Part shown: piece after piece, positions 1 to 8,354 of the stretch
How the letters are laid out: the number at the start of each line of letters is the position of its first letter
Position numbering within the stretch: position 1 is the stretch's first letter
DNA from: Nigerium sp.
GTDB taxonomy: Bacteria; Actinomycetota; Actinomycetes; Propionibacteriales; Propionibacteriaceae
DNA: 64,000 nt
NCBI GenBank assembly: GCA_016711325.1
Contig: JADJTH010000009.1
Span: 124,001-188,000, forward strand
Reading direction: 5' to 3'
Notes under the pieces: model-generated
Seen by the model: the letters and a program-made list of their open reading frames with translations, nothing else
Database searches by the model: none
What the model was told of the DNA's origin: nothing
Position numbers and translations under genes: made by a program

Positions 1-611
1 ACCGCGTCCGGGGTGAGACCGAGCGCCACCACCGTGAATCCGGCCTCGCGCAGCGCCGGGAGCGCGCTCCCCCAGTCGTCCGCGCGCGCCCACGGCAGCG
101 AGAACACGGTGCCCATGCTCACCTTGATCGCCCGCCGGTAGAGCGGGTCGGCCGCGCGCGGGGCGAGGAGGACGCCGTCCCAGCCCAGGCCGGCCGCGTT
201 GCGGATGATCGCGCCGACGTTGGTGTGGTCGACGATGTCCTCCGCCACCACGAGTCGGCGCGCACCCCACAGCTCGGCCATCGAGGCCGGCGGCCGGCGG
301 TGCAGGGACGCCAGCGCACCGCGGTGTACGTGGAAGCCGGTCACCTGCTCGGCGAGCGTTTCGGTCACCACGTAGACGGCGGCGTCCGGGTGGCGCGCGA
401 CCACGTCGGCCAGTCCGGGGATCCAGCGCTCCGCGAGCAGGAACGACCGCGGTGCGTAGCCCGCGTCGATCGCACGGCGGATCACCTTCTCGCCCTCGGC
501 GATGAACAGCCCGTGCTCGGCCTCGAGCGTCGTGCGCAGCGAGGTGTCCCGCAGCGAGACGTAGTCGGCCAGCCGGGGGTCGGCGGCGTCGGCGACCGCG
601 ATGCGGTTCAC
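1..611 (-). CDS. SpoU/TrmH-family RNA 2'-O-methyltransferase (3' end cut by window edge)
   Basis: Translation from a GTG at 611 gives 203 codons before the left edge. An N-terminal substrate-binding region (about residues 1-110, with FIAEGEKVIRRAI near 36) is followed by the SpoU catalytic domain. Motif 1, NVGAIIRNAAG, lies near 131 and supplies the Asn/Arg pair; motif 2, DPLYRRAIKVSMG, lies near 155 and forms part of the AdoMet-binding knot. Motif 3 would lie outside the window, so the protein is incomplete but not visibly damaged. The family methylates the ribose of tRNA or rRNA using S-adenosylmethionine. The start is set by the GTGA overlap with the stop of the upstream gene, implying translational coupling. 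The exact RNA target cannot be read from the sequence. Confidence 0.9.
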   Translation of the reverse strand, partial: MNRIAVADAADPRLADYVSLRDTSLRTTLEAEHGLFIAEGEKVIRRAIDAGYAPRSFLLAERWIPGLADVVARHPDAAVYVVTETLAEQVTGFHVHRGALASLHRRPPASMAELWGARRLVVAEDIVDHTNVGAIIRNAAGLGWDGVLLAPRAADPLYRRAIKVSMGTVFSLPWARADDWGSALPALREAGFTVVALGLTPDA

Positions 612-1390
612 GCCCAGGCGACGGTGACGCGCTCGCGCCACCCCTGCCACCACGCGGCGTCGGCGCCGACGGCGTCGCCGCGGTTCCACAAGGCCAGATA
701 CAGCGCGGCCGCGGTGCCCTGCAGCACCTGGTCGGCGTGGGCCGCCACCGCGGACGCCTTGACGGCGTCGACCCGGACGGTGGTCGTCCGCTCGGCCCCT
801 GCGCTGAGCAGCCACGCGCGCCCGGCGTCCGTCGCGTGCACCAGCACGTGCTCGCCCTCGGCGAGCGCGGGCGGATCCGTGCGCCGCGGGACGGTGCCCG
901 TCAGCAACTCGTCGATGCCGTCGGAGGCCAGCCAGGTCGGTACCCACAGTTCCGTGGCGGACACGAGGCGCCCCAGCCGCGCGGCCATCGCGTCCACGGC
1001 GTGGATGACGGTCTCGTGCACCATCCGGCGCAGCCACGCGTCCCGCGGCGGAGGCGGATCGGCCAGGAAGAAGCGGAGGGCGAGGTCGGGCGGTGCGGAG
1101 GCGAACGCGTTCAGCACCTCGACCATTCCGTCGTCGAACCAGTCGAGCAGGTCGTCGGACGCCGCGGCCTGCGCGGTCACCTCCGCCTCGGGGCGGGGTT
1201 TGCCCTGGTTGACGAACGCCGCCGCCCAGCGGTGGGCGACGCCCACATGCGTCACCAGATCGCGCACGCGCCACCCCGGGCATGTCGGCACGTCGGCATC
1301 CAGCCCGGCGCTGGCGGCGTTGTTGCGCAGCACGGCGCACGCGCTGCCCAGCGCCTCGCCCATCTCACGGAAATCCTGCACCTCGACCAC
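608..1390 (-). CDS. maleylpyruvate isomerase family mycothiol-dependent enzyme (DinB-like)
   Basis: About 260 aa. The N-terminal half has the DinB/MDMPI four-helix signature: CPGWRVRDLVTHVG near residues 37-50, with His48 and His53 as likely metal ligands, and DAMAARLG further on. Members of this family use mycothiol, the actinobacterial thiol, as cofactor or substrate; the actual reaction is unknown for most. The reading frame stays open far upstream, but similarity to the family begins only at about EVQDFREMGEALG, so a GTG at 1390 (or 1399) is preferred. Upstream residues such as RRRQPCRAHG look like out-of-gene translation. It overlaps the next gene by 4 bp. Confidence 0.8.
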   Translation of the reverse strand: MVEVQDFREMGEALGSACAVLRNNAASAGLDADVPTCPGWRVRDLVTHVGVAHRWAAAFVNQGKPRPEAEVTAQAAASDDLLDWFDDGMVEVLNAFASAPPDLALRFFLADPPPPRDAWLRRMVHETVIHAVDAMAARLGRLVSATELWVPTWLASDGIDELLTGTVPRRTDPPALAEGEHVLVHATDAGRAWLLSAGAERTTTVRVDAVKASAVAAHADQVLQGTAAALYLALWNRGDAVGADAAWWQGWRERVTVAWA

Positions 1391-1449
1391 GACGGGCACC
1401 CTAGCAGCGCCACCGGGAATCCCCGCGGGTCCGGCGTCCCGGCGGTCCG

Positions 1450-2100
1450 TCAGCGCGAACTCGCGGACGCCGTGGGCCCGGCATGGCTGGCGACGACGTT
1501 GTTGTACGAGGTCAGCCGCCAGCGGCCGTGGTGCTCCAGGACCGTCCACGAGCAGTTCCACAGGCCCGACAAGGAAAACGAGCCATCCACGCCCATGCCG
1601 AGGAAGAGGGCCAGGCCGACCCGCAACGCCAGCCCGTGCCCGACGACGACCGTCGTCTCGAGGGGGTGAGCGTGCGCCAGGTCCCCGAGCACCCCGGCAA
1701 CGCGCGAACCGGCCTCCTCGGCGGTCTCACCCGTGTCGGAACGGCGGAAGTCGTGGCCGAGCCGCAAGGCGTCCTCGAACCAGGGATGCTCGGCGGCGAC
1801 CTCCGTTCCCGTCCGACCCTGCCAGGAGCCGACATGGATCTCGCGCAGACGTCGGTCGCAGGCCACGCCCACCCCGCACGCCTTCGCGACGGATTCGGCG
1901 GTCGTCATCGCGCGCTCCAGGTCGGAACTCACCACGCGGGCCACGCTCATCCGTGCCAGCCGCTCCGCGACGGCATGCGCCTGGCGGCGGCCCGTCCGGT
2001 TCAAAGGCACGTCCTGCTGGCCCTGAAAGCGGCCCGCGGCGTTGGCGTCCGTCTGACCGTGACGGACGAGAACCAGCTTGGTGCGGGGGGCGAGGTCCAT
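1450..2100 (-). CDS. histidine phosphatase family protein, GpgP-like
   Basis: This 216-aa protein begins MDLAPRTKLVLVRHGQTDAN. The RHG motif near residue 13 carries the phospho-accepting histidine of the phosphoglycerate-mutase-like superfamily. Later conserved parts are SDLERAMTTAES, LREIHVGSWQG and VVVGHGLALR, the last holding the second catalytic histidine. The position directly after rsfS and nadD matches mycobacterial GpgP, glucosyl-3-phosphoglycerate phosphatase, which acts in polymethylated polysaccharide synthesis. That assignment rests on context as well as fold, so a general phosphatase role remains possible. The ATG at 2100 starts 6 nt after the rsfS stop; the longer reading frame would run into rsfS. 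Confidence 0.85.
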   Translation of the reverse strand: MDLAPRTKLVLVRHGQTDANAAGRFQGQQDVPLNRTGRRQAHAVAERLARMSVARVVSSDLERAMTTAESVAKACGVGVACDRRLREIHVGSWQGRTGTEVAAEHPWFEDALRLGHDFRRSDTGETAEEAGSRVAGVLGDLAHAHPLETTVVVGHGLALRVGLALFLGMGVDGSFSLSGLWNCSWTVLEHHGRWRLTSYNNVVASHAGPTASASSR

Positions 2101-2105
2101 GACGA

Positions 2106-2471
2106 TCAGGCGGCGTCGACCGTCAACTCGATGGCCGGGCAGTCGCGCCACAGGCGCTCCAGCGAGTAGAGCTGGCGCGCCTCGGGATGCTGCACGTGCA
2201 CGATCACGTCGCCGAAGTCGATCAGCACCCAGCGGTTCTCGCCGCCGCCCTCGCTGCGCAACGCCTTGGTACCCGCCCTGAACAACGTCTCTTCGACGCC
2301 GTCGACGACCGCGCCGACCGCGCGCTCGTTCGGGGCGCTCGCGATGAGGAACACGTCGGCCAGCGGGAATCGCTCCGACACGTCGAAGGCCACCAGGTCG
2401 GTGGCCAGTTTGTCGGCGGCCGCCTGCGCCGCCAGGTGCGTGAGTTCGATCGCGTGCTCAGTCGCCGCCAT
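2106..2471 (-). CDS. rsfS: ribosome silencing factor RsfS
   Basis: At 121 aa this has the usual length of the RsfS/Iojap/DUF143 family. Landmarks are LATDLVAFDVSERFPLADVF, FLIASAPNERAVGAVVD and WVLIDFGDVIVHVQHPEAR, followed by YSLERLW. The protein binds ribosomal protein L14 on the large subunit and blocks 30S joining when nutrients are short. It is encoded immediately downstream of nadD with a 14-bp overlap, the arrangement seen in many actinobacteria. The first codon is an ATG inside the nadD 3' end, so the two are almost certainly co-translated. Confidence 0.96.
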   Translation of the reverse strand: MAATEHAIELTHLAAQAAADKLATDLVAFDVSERFPLADVFLIASAPNERAVGAVVDGVEETLFRAGTKALRSEGGGENRWVLIDFGDVIVHVQHPEARQLYSLERLWRDCPAIELTVDAA

Positions 2472-3126
2472 GAATCTCCTTGTCCGGCGGGCTTTCCAGG
2501 TAGAGCCCGCGCTTGGTGATGTACTGCACGATACCGTCCGGCACCAGATACCAGATCGGCAACCCGGAGGTGCGCCGCTCGCGGCACGCCGTCGAGCTGA
2601 TCGCCAGTGCCGGGACCTCCACCAGAGTCACCTTGTCGGCGGGCAGATGGGAGATGTCCTTCGCCTCCAGGCGCACCCCCGGACGCGACACGCCGATGAA
2701 GTGGGCGAGTTCGAACAGTTCCTCTGCGCCGCGCCAGGTCAGGATCTGGCTGAGCGCGTCGGCGCCGGTGATGAAGAACAGATCGGTGTCGCGGCCGCGC
2801 TGGGCGCGCAGGTCACGCAGCGTGTCGACGGTGTAGGTGTCGCCGCGACGGTCGATGTCCACGCGACTGACCGAGAAGCGCGGGTTGGACGCCGTGGCGA
2901 TGACGGTCATCAGGTAGCGGTCCTCGGCCGGAGAGACGCGGCGGTGCGCCTTCTGCCAGGGCACGCCGGTCGGCACGAAGACCACTTCGTCGAGCCCGAA
3001 GCGCGCGGCGACCTCGCTCGCCGCCACCAGGTGACCGTGGTGAATGGGGTCGAAGGTTCCGCCCATGACGCCGAGGCGCCAGCGGGCTCGCGACGCCGGA
3101 GTCGGCGACGCGGGGGAAGGCGGCAT
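2458..3126 (-). CDS. nadD: nicotinate-nucleotide adenylyltransferase
   Basis: This 222-aa enzyme carries the nucleotidyltransferase motif GGTFDPIHHGHL near residues 22-33, with the HxGH signature for ATP, and the C-terminal ISSTACRERR that matches the family ISSTxIR loop. It converts nicotinate mononucleotide and ATP to nicotinate adenine dinucleotide in the cytoplasm, the penultimate step of NAD synthesis. The final step is served by nadE, also in this window. About 18 residues before the core are low in complexity, so translation could start slightly later, but no better start codon is visible. It follows a small membrane protein with no gap. Confidence 0.96.
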   Translation of the reverse strand: MPPSPASPTPASRARWRLGVMGGTFDPIHHGHLVAASEVAARFGLDEVVFVPTGVPWQKAHRRVSPAEDRYLMTVIATASNPRFSVSRVDIDRRGDTYTVDTLRDLRAQRGRDTDLFFITGADALSQILTWRGAEELFELAHFIGVSRPGVRLEAKDISHLPADKVTLVEVPALAISSTACRERRTSGLPIWYLVPDGIVQYITKRGLYLESPPDKEIHGGD

Positions 3127-3276
3127 TCAGGAGCGCTCGGACTTGGTGTGCGGACGCGCCGTGCCGAATCCGACGGTGATGCCGAGCAGCGAGAGCAGCA
3201 GAGCGAAGACCACCAGACCCGTGACAATGGCGCCGGTGGTGTCGGCGGCGTGGGCCACCTCATACAGGGTCGTCAT
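3127..3276 (-). CDS. 49-aa single-pass membrane protein of unknown function
   Basis: A short frame of 50 codons runs from an ATG at 3276 to a TGA that abuts the nadD start codon. The product begins MTTLYEVAHAADTTGAIVTG and continues as a hydrophobic stretch, LVVFALLLSLLGITVGFG (about residues 21-38), then a polar tail RPHTKSERS. That gives one predicted transmembrane helix. Perfect abutment with nadD and a good hydrophobic profile argue for a real gene. I do not recognise the family; coupling to nadD is inferred only from position. Confidence 0.7.
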   Translation of the reverse strand: MTTLYEVAHAADTTGAIVTGLVVFALLLSLLGITVGFGTARPHTKSERS

Positions 3277-3337
3277 GCGCGGGAGCATACCGAATCACGC
3301 CCCCTGCGCGCGCGCCGCGCTCAGCCGGATCCCGGGC

Positions 3338-4579
3338 TCAACCGCGCGTTTGCCCCCGTCCGGTCACGATGTACTTCGTCGACGTCATCTCGGGCAGCGC
3401 CATCGGGCCGCGCGCGTGCAGCTTCTGCGTCGAGATGCCGATCTCGGCGCCGAAGCCGAACTCGCCGCCGTCGACGAACCGGCTCGAGGCGTTGACCAGC
3501 ACGGCCGCGGCGTCCACCTCGGCGGCGAACCGCTCGGCGGCCGCCAGGTCAGAGGTGACGATGGTCTCGGAGTGCCCGGTCGAGTGGGCGCGGATGTGGG
3601 CGAGGGCGGCGTCCATGTCGGGCACCACGTCGCAGGCGATGTCGAGGCTCAGGTACTCGCCGTCGAACTCGCCCTCACCGGCCGCGATCACCGAGTCCGA
3701 GTAGGCCTGGACCGCCGGTGTGCCGTGCACCGTCACGCCGGCGTCCGACAGCGCGGCGAGCGCGCGCGGAAGGAACGTCGCGGCGGCCGCCTCGTGCACG
3801 AGGAGCGTCTCCAGCGCGTTGCACACGCTCGGGCGCTGGGTCTTGGCGTTGAGCAGGATGGCGAGGGCCATCGCCTGATCCGCGCTCGCGTCGACGAACA
3901 GGTGGCAGTTACCGGTGCCGGTCTCGATGACCGGCACGACCGACCCCTCCACCACGGCGTTGATCAGGCCCGCACCGCCACGCGGGATCAGCACGTCGAC
4001 CAGGCCGCGCGCCGCCATCATCTCGGCGGTCACCTCGCGCCCGCCCTCGACGAGCTGCACGATGGCGGCGGGCAGCCCGGCCGACGCCACGCCGGCGCGC
4101 AGCGCCGCCACGATCGCCCTGTTCGAGTCGATCGCCGAACTCGAGCCGCGCAGCAGCGCCGCGTTGCCCGACTTCAGGGCGATGCCCGCGGCGTCCGCGG
4201 TGACGTTCGGACGCGCCTCGTAGATGATGCCGACCACGCCGAACGGCACCCGCACCTGCCGGATCGACACCCCGGCGGGCGTCGTCCAGCCGCGCACCAC
4301 GTCGCCGACGGGGTCGGCGAGCCCGGCGAGTTGTATCAGCCCGTCGGCCATGGCCGCCACACGTCCCGCGTCGAGGCGCAGCCGGTCGACGAGGGACGCC
4401 GGCGTCCCGGCCGCCTCGGCGCGGGCCACATCCCGCGCGTTGGCCGCGAGCACCGCGCCGCTGCCGGCCAGCAGCGCCTCGGCCATGGCGTGGAGGGCGG
4501 CGTCCTTGCGCGCGCGGGACGCCGTGGCGAGCGCCCTGGACGCCTCGCGCGCGGCCACGGCCTGATCGTGGAAAGTCAT
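3338..4579 (-). CDS. proA: glutamate-5-semialdehyde dehydrogenase (gamma-glutamyl phosphate reductase)
   Basis: ProA reduces gamma-glutamyl phosphate with NADPH in the second step of proline synthesis. The 413-aa protein shows FGVVGIIYEARPNVTAD, LKSGNAALLRGSS, the catalytic-cysteine segment QRPSVCNALETLL (Cys near residue 253), and EFGFGAEIGISTQKLHARGP near the end; all are standard for the family and the length is normal. Two in-frame ATGs lie 9 bp apart. I prefer the second (4579) because a TAAGAT hexamer ends exactly 7 nt before it, matching the leaderless layout seen elsewhere in this window; the alternative start is 4588. proB lies further up the same strand with one acetyltransferase gene between. 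Confidence 0.96.
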   Translation of the reverse strand: MTFHDQAVAAREASRALATASRARKDAALHAMAEALLAGSGAVLAANARDVARAEAAGTPASLVDRLRLDAGRVAAMADGLIQLAGLADPVGDVVRGWTTPAGVSIRQVRVPFGVVGIIYEARPNVTADAAGIALKSGNAALLRGSSSAIDSNRAIVAALRAGVASAGLPAAIVQLVEGGREVTAEMMAARGLVDVLIPRGGAGLINAVVEGSVVPVIETGTGNCHLFVDASADQAMALAILLNAKTQRPSVCNALETLLVHEAAAATFLPRALAALSDAGVTVHGTPAVQAYSDSVIAAGEGEFDGEYLSLDIACDVVPDMDAALAHIRAHSTGHSETIVTSDLAAAERFAAEVDAAAVLVNASSRFVDGGEFGFGAEIGISTQKLHARGPMALPEMTSTKYIVTGRGQTRG

Positions 4580-4586
4580 GACCGCC

Positions 4587-4592
4587 ATCTTA
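4587..4592 (-). promoter_or_regulatory. candidate -10 element of proA
   Basis: On the minus strand the hexamer TAAGAT is followed by 7 nt and then ATG. If transcription starts 6-8 nt downstream of the hexamer, the mRNA would be leaderless, which would explain why no ribosome-binding site is visible. No convincing -35 hexamer is seen. Confidence 0.4.
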
Positions 4593-4609
4593 ACGAGTGC
4601 GCCGGCGGC

Positions 4610-5581
4610 CTAGCCCGCGTCGCGCTGCAAGGTCGCGAAGACGCGCGTGGTGACGAAGCCGAGCTTCTCGTACAGGCGGGTCGCGCCGGTCGGGCTGTCG
4701 GAGTCGACGTGCAGGTCGACCGCGTCGAAGTGCCCCGACTCGCGGGCGAGCCGGATCATCCGGGCCAGGCTTGCGGTGGCGAGCCCTCGGCCGCGGGCGG
4801 CGCGCACCGAGCCGACCAGCAGCACGTACAGCTCGCGCTCCACCCACGACCCGGCCAGCGCGTACGCCAGCACGTTTCCGTCGGCGTCCACGGCGAGCGT
4901 GGACAGGTCCCAGCGGTTGGCGCGGGCCGTCCAGAAGTCGTGCCAGCGCTCGACGGTCATCTCGCCGGAGCCCCAATGGTCCTGGAACGCCTCGTTGTGG
5001 GCCCTCCGCGTGGCCTCCTCGTTCTCGGCCGCGGGGCTGAGCAGGGTGATGCCCTCGGGCACGGACTCGTGCCCGGAGAGCTCGTGGCCCGGAAGCGGGC
5101 GTTCGAGCTCGGCGAAGTAGCGGACGATGCCGTAACCGCGGTGGGCGGCCAGCGCGCGCACCGACGCGCCCTCCTGACCGCCGTCGAACCGCCAGTACGC
5201 GGGCACGCCCGGGTGCCGCTCGCGCGCCAGCTCCAACGCACGCGCCTCCATCCGGGTGAGCAACGCCGACCCGATGCCGCGGCCGCGATGGCTAGGGCGG
5301 ACGCCGCCCTCGAGCGTGCAGCGGGTGCGGGCCTCGTGATCGGGGATCAAACCCACGCTCACCTTGCCGTAGGCCACCAGGCAGTCGCCGTCCCACACGG
5401 CCCAGCTGTCCCGCTCGGCCGTGAACCCGTGTTCGCCGAGCTCTTCGGCGAGATCCTCGGCCGAGTAGTACTCACCTGTGTCGTCGTACTCGGCCAGCAC
5501 ATTGGTGAGCTCGGTCCATGCGGGAACGGCGTCGGCGGTCAGTGTCTCCCAGCGCAGGGACAAGGTTTCGGTCGATGTCAC
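4610..5581 (-). CDS. tandem-domain GNAT family N-acetyltransferase
   Basis: The 323-aa product has two GNAT folds. The first (about residues 10-160) includes VRPSHRGRGIGSALLTRMEA, the acetyl-CoA pyrophosphate loop. The second (about 170-323) includes VGSVRAARGRGLATASLARM, with a typical end, TGATRLYEKLGFVTTR. Double GNATs of this shape include mycothiol synthase MshD, but similarity at that level cannot be judged by eye, so only the family is claimed. Translation begins with GTG at 5581. It stands between proB and proA, 54 bp after the proB stop, with a separate weak promoter possible (CACTAT 6 nt before the start). The substrate is unknown. Confidence 0.88.
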   Translation of the reverse strand: MTSTETLSLRWETLTADAVPAWTELTNVLAEYDDTGEYYSAEDLAEELGEHGFTAERDSWAVWDGDCLVAYGKVSVGLIPDHEARTRCTLEGGVRPSHRGRGIGSALLTRMEARALELARERHPGVPAYWRFDGGQEGASVRALAAHRGYGIVRYFAELERPLPGHELSGHESVPEGITLLSPAAENEEATRRAHNEAFQDHWGSGEMTVERWHDFWTARANRWDLSTLAVDADGNVLAYALAGSWVERELYVLLVGSVRAARGRGLATASLARMIRLARESGHFDAVDLHVDSDSPTGATRLYEKLGFVTTRVFATLQRDAG

Positions 5582-5634
5582 TGCTCAATAGTGCCGGATC
5601 CAGCGCACCGGGCGAGCATTTCGGCACGGATCTG

Positions 5635-6765
5635 TCAGGCCCGGAACTTCTTGCGCAGGATCAGCGAGTCCCGGTGCACCAGTTCGCGGTCGAATCCCTC
5701 GCCACGCTCGGCGACCAGGGCGCGCGTCGAGCGGCCCAGCATCGACGGCACGTCGGTCGCGTCGTAGTTCACCAGGCCGTGGCCGACCAGGCCTCCGTCG
5801 GGCCCGTCGAGCCGTACGGGGTCGCCCGCCTGGAAGTCGCCCTCGAAACCGGTCACGCCGGCGGGCAGCAGGGACGCCCCCCGCTCGACGACGGCGCGGA
5901 CGGCGCCGGCGTCCAGGGTGAGTGCCCCGCGCACCTGCGAGGCGTAGGCCAGCCACAGCATCTTGCGGGAGCGGCGCCGGCCGGACGCGCGGAAGAGCGT
6001 TCCCACCGGTTCCCCCGCCAGCGCTTCGCCCACCGAGCGCGCCGACGCCAGCACGGTCGTGACGCCGGCGTGGGTCGCGATCTTGGCCGCCTCGAGCTTG
6101 GTCGCCATGCCGCCGGTGCCGACCGCCGAGCCGCCCCGGGACGTGTCGACCACCAGGTCTTCGACCTCGGGGACGTCGGTGATCTTGCAGGCTCCCGGAC
6201 GCGAGGGGTGATCGGTGTAGAGCGCCTCGACGTCCGACAGCAGGAACAGCACGTCGGCGCTCACCACGTGCGCCACGAGAGCGGCGAGCCGGTCGTTGTC
6301 GCCGAAGCGAAGTTCGTTGGTGGCCACCGTGTCGTTCTCGTTGACGACCGGGATCGCGCCGAGCTCCAAGAGCCTCAGGAAGGTGCGCTGGGCGTTCGCG
6401 TACGACGTCTGCCGGCTGATGTCCTCGACCGTGAGCAGCACCTGCCCCACCGTGAGGCCGTGCGCGGCGAACAGCGACGTGTAGCGCGCCAGCAGGAGCC
6501 CCTGGCCGACCGACGCCGCCGCCTGCCGAGTCGCCAGGTCGCGCGGACGCCTGTGCATGCCGAGCGGATCCAGGCCCGCGGCCATCGCACCCGAGCTGAC
6601 CACGATCACCTCGCGCCCGGACGCCCGCGCGGCCGCGATGGCGTCCGTGAGCGCGTTGAGCTGCGGCATGTCGATGCGGCCCGCGGCGTCCGTGATGGAC
6701 GAACTGCCGATCTTGACGACGATCCGCTTGGCCTCGCCGACCGCGCGTCGGATGGCTGGGGTCAC
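5635..6765 (-). CDS. proB: glutamate 5-kinase
   Basis: ProB phosphorylates glutamate at the start of proline synthesis and is normally feedback-inhibited by proline. The 376-aa protein has an amino-acid-kinase domain: VVKIGSSSITD near residue 15, VSSGAMAAGLDPLG, VNENDTVATNELRFGDND, and VGTGGMATKLEAAKIA. A C-terminal PUA domain (about residues 275-376, RGALTLDAGAVRAVVE) follows, the long form of the enzyme. A GTG start at 6765 overlaps the obg stop as GTGA, pointing to translational coupling. A much longer open frame exists upstream but only covers obg in the wrong frame. Confidence 0.96.
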   Translation of the reverse strand: MTPAIRRAVGEAKRIVVKIGSSSITDAAGRIDMPQLNALTDAIAAARASGREVIVVSSGAMAAGLDPLGMHRRPRDLATRQAAASVGQGLLLARYTSLFAAHGLTVGQVLLTVEDISRQTSYANAQRTFLRLLELGAIPVVNENDTVATNELRFGDNDRLAALVAHVVSADVLFLLSDVEALYTDHPSRPGACKITDVPEVEDLVVDTSRGGSAVGTGGMATKLEAAKIATHAGVTTVLASARSVGEALAGEPVGTLFRASGRRRSRKMLWLAYASQVRGALTLDAGAVRAVVERGASLLPAGVTGFEGDFQAGDPVRLDGPDGGLVGHGLVNYDATDVPSMLGRSTRALVAERGEGFDRELVHRDSLILRKKFRA

Positions 6766-8273
6766 CCCTCCCCCTCGTCCCACGTGTCGGACGCGGCCCG
6801 CCAGCTCTGCTTGGGGTCGAACGGTATGCCCTCCGCCGCTGCCCGCGCGGCGTGATACTCGGCGTCCATCTGGCGGCGGCGCGCAACCGAGGCGCGCTCG
6901 GAGTGCAGGCGCTCGTCGTCGCCACGGCGGGTCAGGATCTCGGCGCCGGCGTTGATCTGGGGCGCGAAGTCGAAGACCACCGGGTTGTCGCCGGGGCCGA
7001 TCGCGACGGCGTCGCCCTCGCGGGCGCCCAGCCGCAACAGTTCGTCCTCGATTCCGAGGCGGGTGAACCGGTCGGCGAGGTAACCGACGGCCTCGGGGTT
7101 GGCGAAGTCGGTCTGGCGCACCCAGCGGTCGGGCTTGGCGCCCTGAACGCGCCACACGAAGCCGCCTTCGCCGTCGCCCATCCTCCGGATGCTGAACTCG
7201 GCGCCGCCGGCGACGGGCTCGGGCCGGATCACCACCCGTTGCGGCGGCGCGGCCGGAGTCGCGGCGCGGCGGGCGCGGACGAGATCGGCCATCGCGAAGG
7301 TCAGCGCCTGCACGCCCTCGCCGGACTTGGTCGAGACGGGAAAGACACGCAACCCGCGGGCGATCAGGTCGGGCGTGACGAGCTCGGCGAGTTCGCGGGC
7401 GTCCGGCACGTCGATCTTGTTGAGGGCGACGAGCCGGGGACGGTCCTCGAGATTCCCGTGCGCGGCGAGTTCGCCCTCGATGACGTCGAGGTCGGTGACC
7501 GGGTCGCGCCCGGGCTCGTACGTGGCGCAGTCGATGACGTGCACGATGGCCAGGCAGCGCTCGATGTGGCGCAGGAACTCGTGACCCAGCCCGCGGCCCT
7601 CGCTGGCGCCCTCGATCAGGCCGGGCACGTCGGCGACGGTGTAGGTGGTGTCGCCGGCGACGACCACGCCCAGGTTCGGGACCAGCGTCGTGAACGGGTA
7701 GTCGGCGATCTTCGGCCGAGCGCGGCTGATCGCGGCGATGAGCGACGACTTGCCGGCGCTCGGAAAGCCGACCAGGCCCACGTCGGCGAGCACCTTGAGC
7801 TCGAGCAGGATGGTCCGCTGCTCGCCCTCCTCGCCCAGCAGGGCGAAGCCCGGCGCCTTGCGGGCAGCCGTCGCGAGGGCGGCGTTGCCGAGCCCGCCGC
7901 GTCCGCCCGCGGCGACGACGATCTCGGAGCCCTCGCCGACCAGGTCTGCGATGATCGCGCCGGTGTCGGCGTCCGCCACGACCGTGCCCCCGGGGACGGC
8001 CAGCACGACGTCGGCGCCGTTGGCGCCGGCCCGGTGGTCGCCCTCGCCGGGCTGGCCGTGGGTGGCGGCGCGCTGGGACTGACGGTGGTAGTCGACGAGG
8101 GTGGTCAGGCCGGGGTCCACGCGCAGGATCACCGAGCCGCCGTGGCCGCCGTTGCCGCCGTCGGGGCCGCCGAGCGGCTTGAATTTCTCACGGTGGATCG
8201 AGGCGCAGCCGTGCCCCCCGTTGCCACCGGAGACGCGCAGGGTGGCGCGATCGACAAAGGAGGGAATGGCCAT
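6762..8273 (-). CDS. obg: GTPase ObgE/CgtA
   Basis: Three domains are visible in 503 aa. The glycine-rich Obg fold (about 1-158) contains SGGNGGHGCASIHREKFKP. The G domain has GFPSAGKSS near 169 (P-loop), DVPGLIEGASEG near 216 and NKID near 284. A C-terminal OCT domain (about 350-430) is followed by a charged tail. Obg binds the 50S subunit and links GTP level to ribosome assembly and growth. The ATG at 8273 gives the canonical MAIPSFVDRATL; a GTG two codons earlier is possible. obg usually follows rpmA directly, but here two unrelated genes intervene. Confidence 0.97.
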   Translation of the reverse strand: MAIPSFVDRATLRVSGGNGGHGCASIHREKFKPLGGPDGGNGGHGGSVILRVDPGLTTLVDYHRQSQRAATHGQPGEGDHRAGANGADVVLAVPGGTVVADADTGAIIADLVGEGSEIVVAAGGRGGLGNAALATAARKAPGFALLGEEGEQRTILLELKVLADVGLVGFPSAGKSSLIAAISRARPKIADYPFTTLVPNLGVVVAGDTTYTVADVPGLIEGASEGRGLGHEFLRHIERCLAIVHVIDCATYEPGRDPVTDLDVIEGELAAHGNLEDRPRLVALNKIDVPDARELAELVTPDLIARGLRVFPVSTKSGEGVQALTFAMADLVRARRAATPAAPPQRVVIRPEPVAGGAEFSIRRMGDGEGGFVWRVQGAKPDRWVRQTDFANPEAVGYLADRFTRLGIEDELLRLGAREGDAVAIGPGDNPVVFDFAPQINAGAEILTRRGDDERLHSERASVARRRQMDAEYHAARAAAEGIPFDPKQSWRAASDTWDEGEG

Positions 8274-8284
8274 GACCACGGATT

Positions 8285-8327
8285 CTACCGCCCGCGCCGT
8301 GCCCCGCAGGACGCCTGCGCCCGGTAG
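8285..8327 (-). terminator. possible terminator after glycerate kinase
   Basis: Nested inverted repeats lie in the 81-bp gap between obg and the glycerate kinase gene: an outer CTACCG/CGGTAG pair and an inner CGCAGG-ACG-CCTGCG hairpin. There is no T-run, which is common in GC-rich genomes. It could equally be an attenuating leader of obg. Confidence 0.35.
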
Positions 8328-8354
8328 CGCCCGGCCGCGGTCTGGGCTCCGGGA

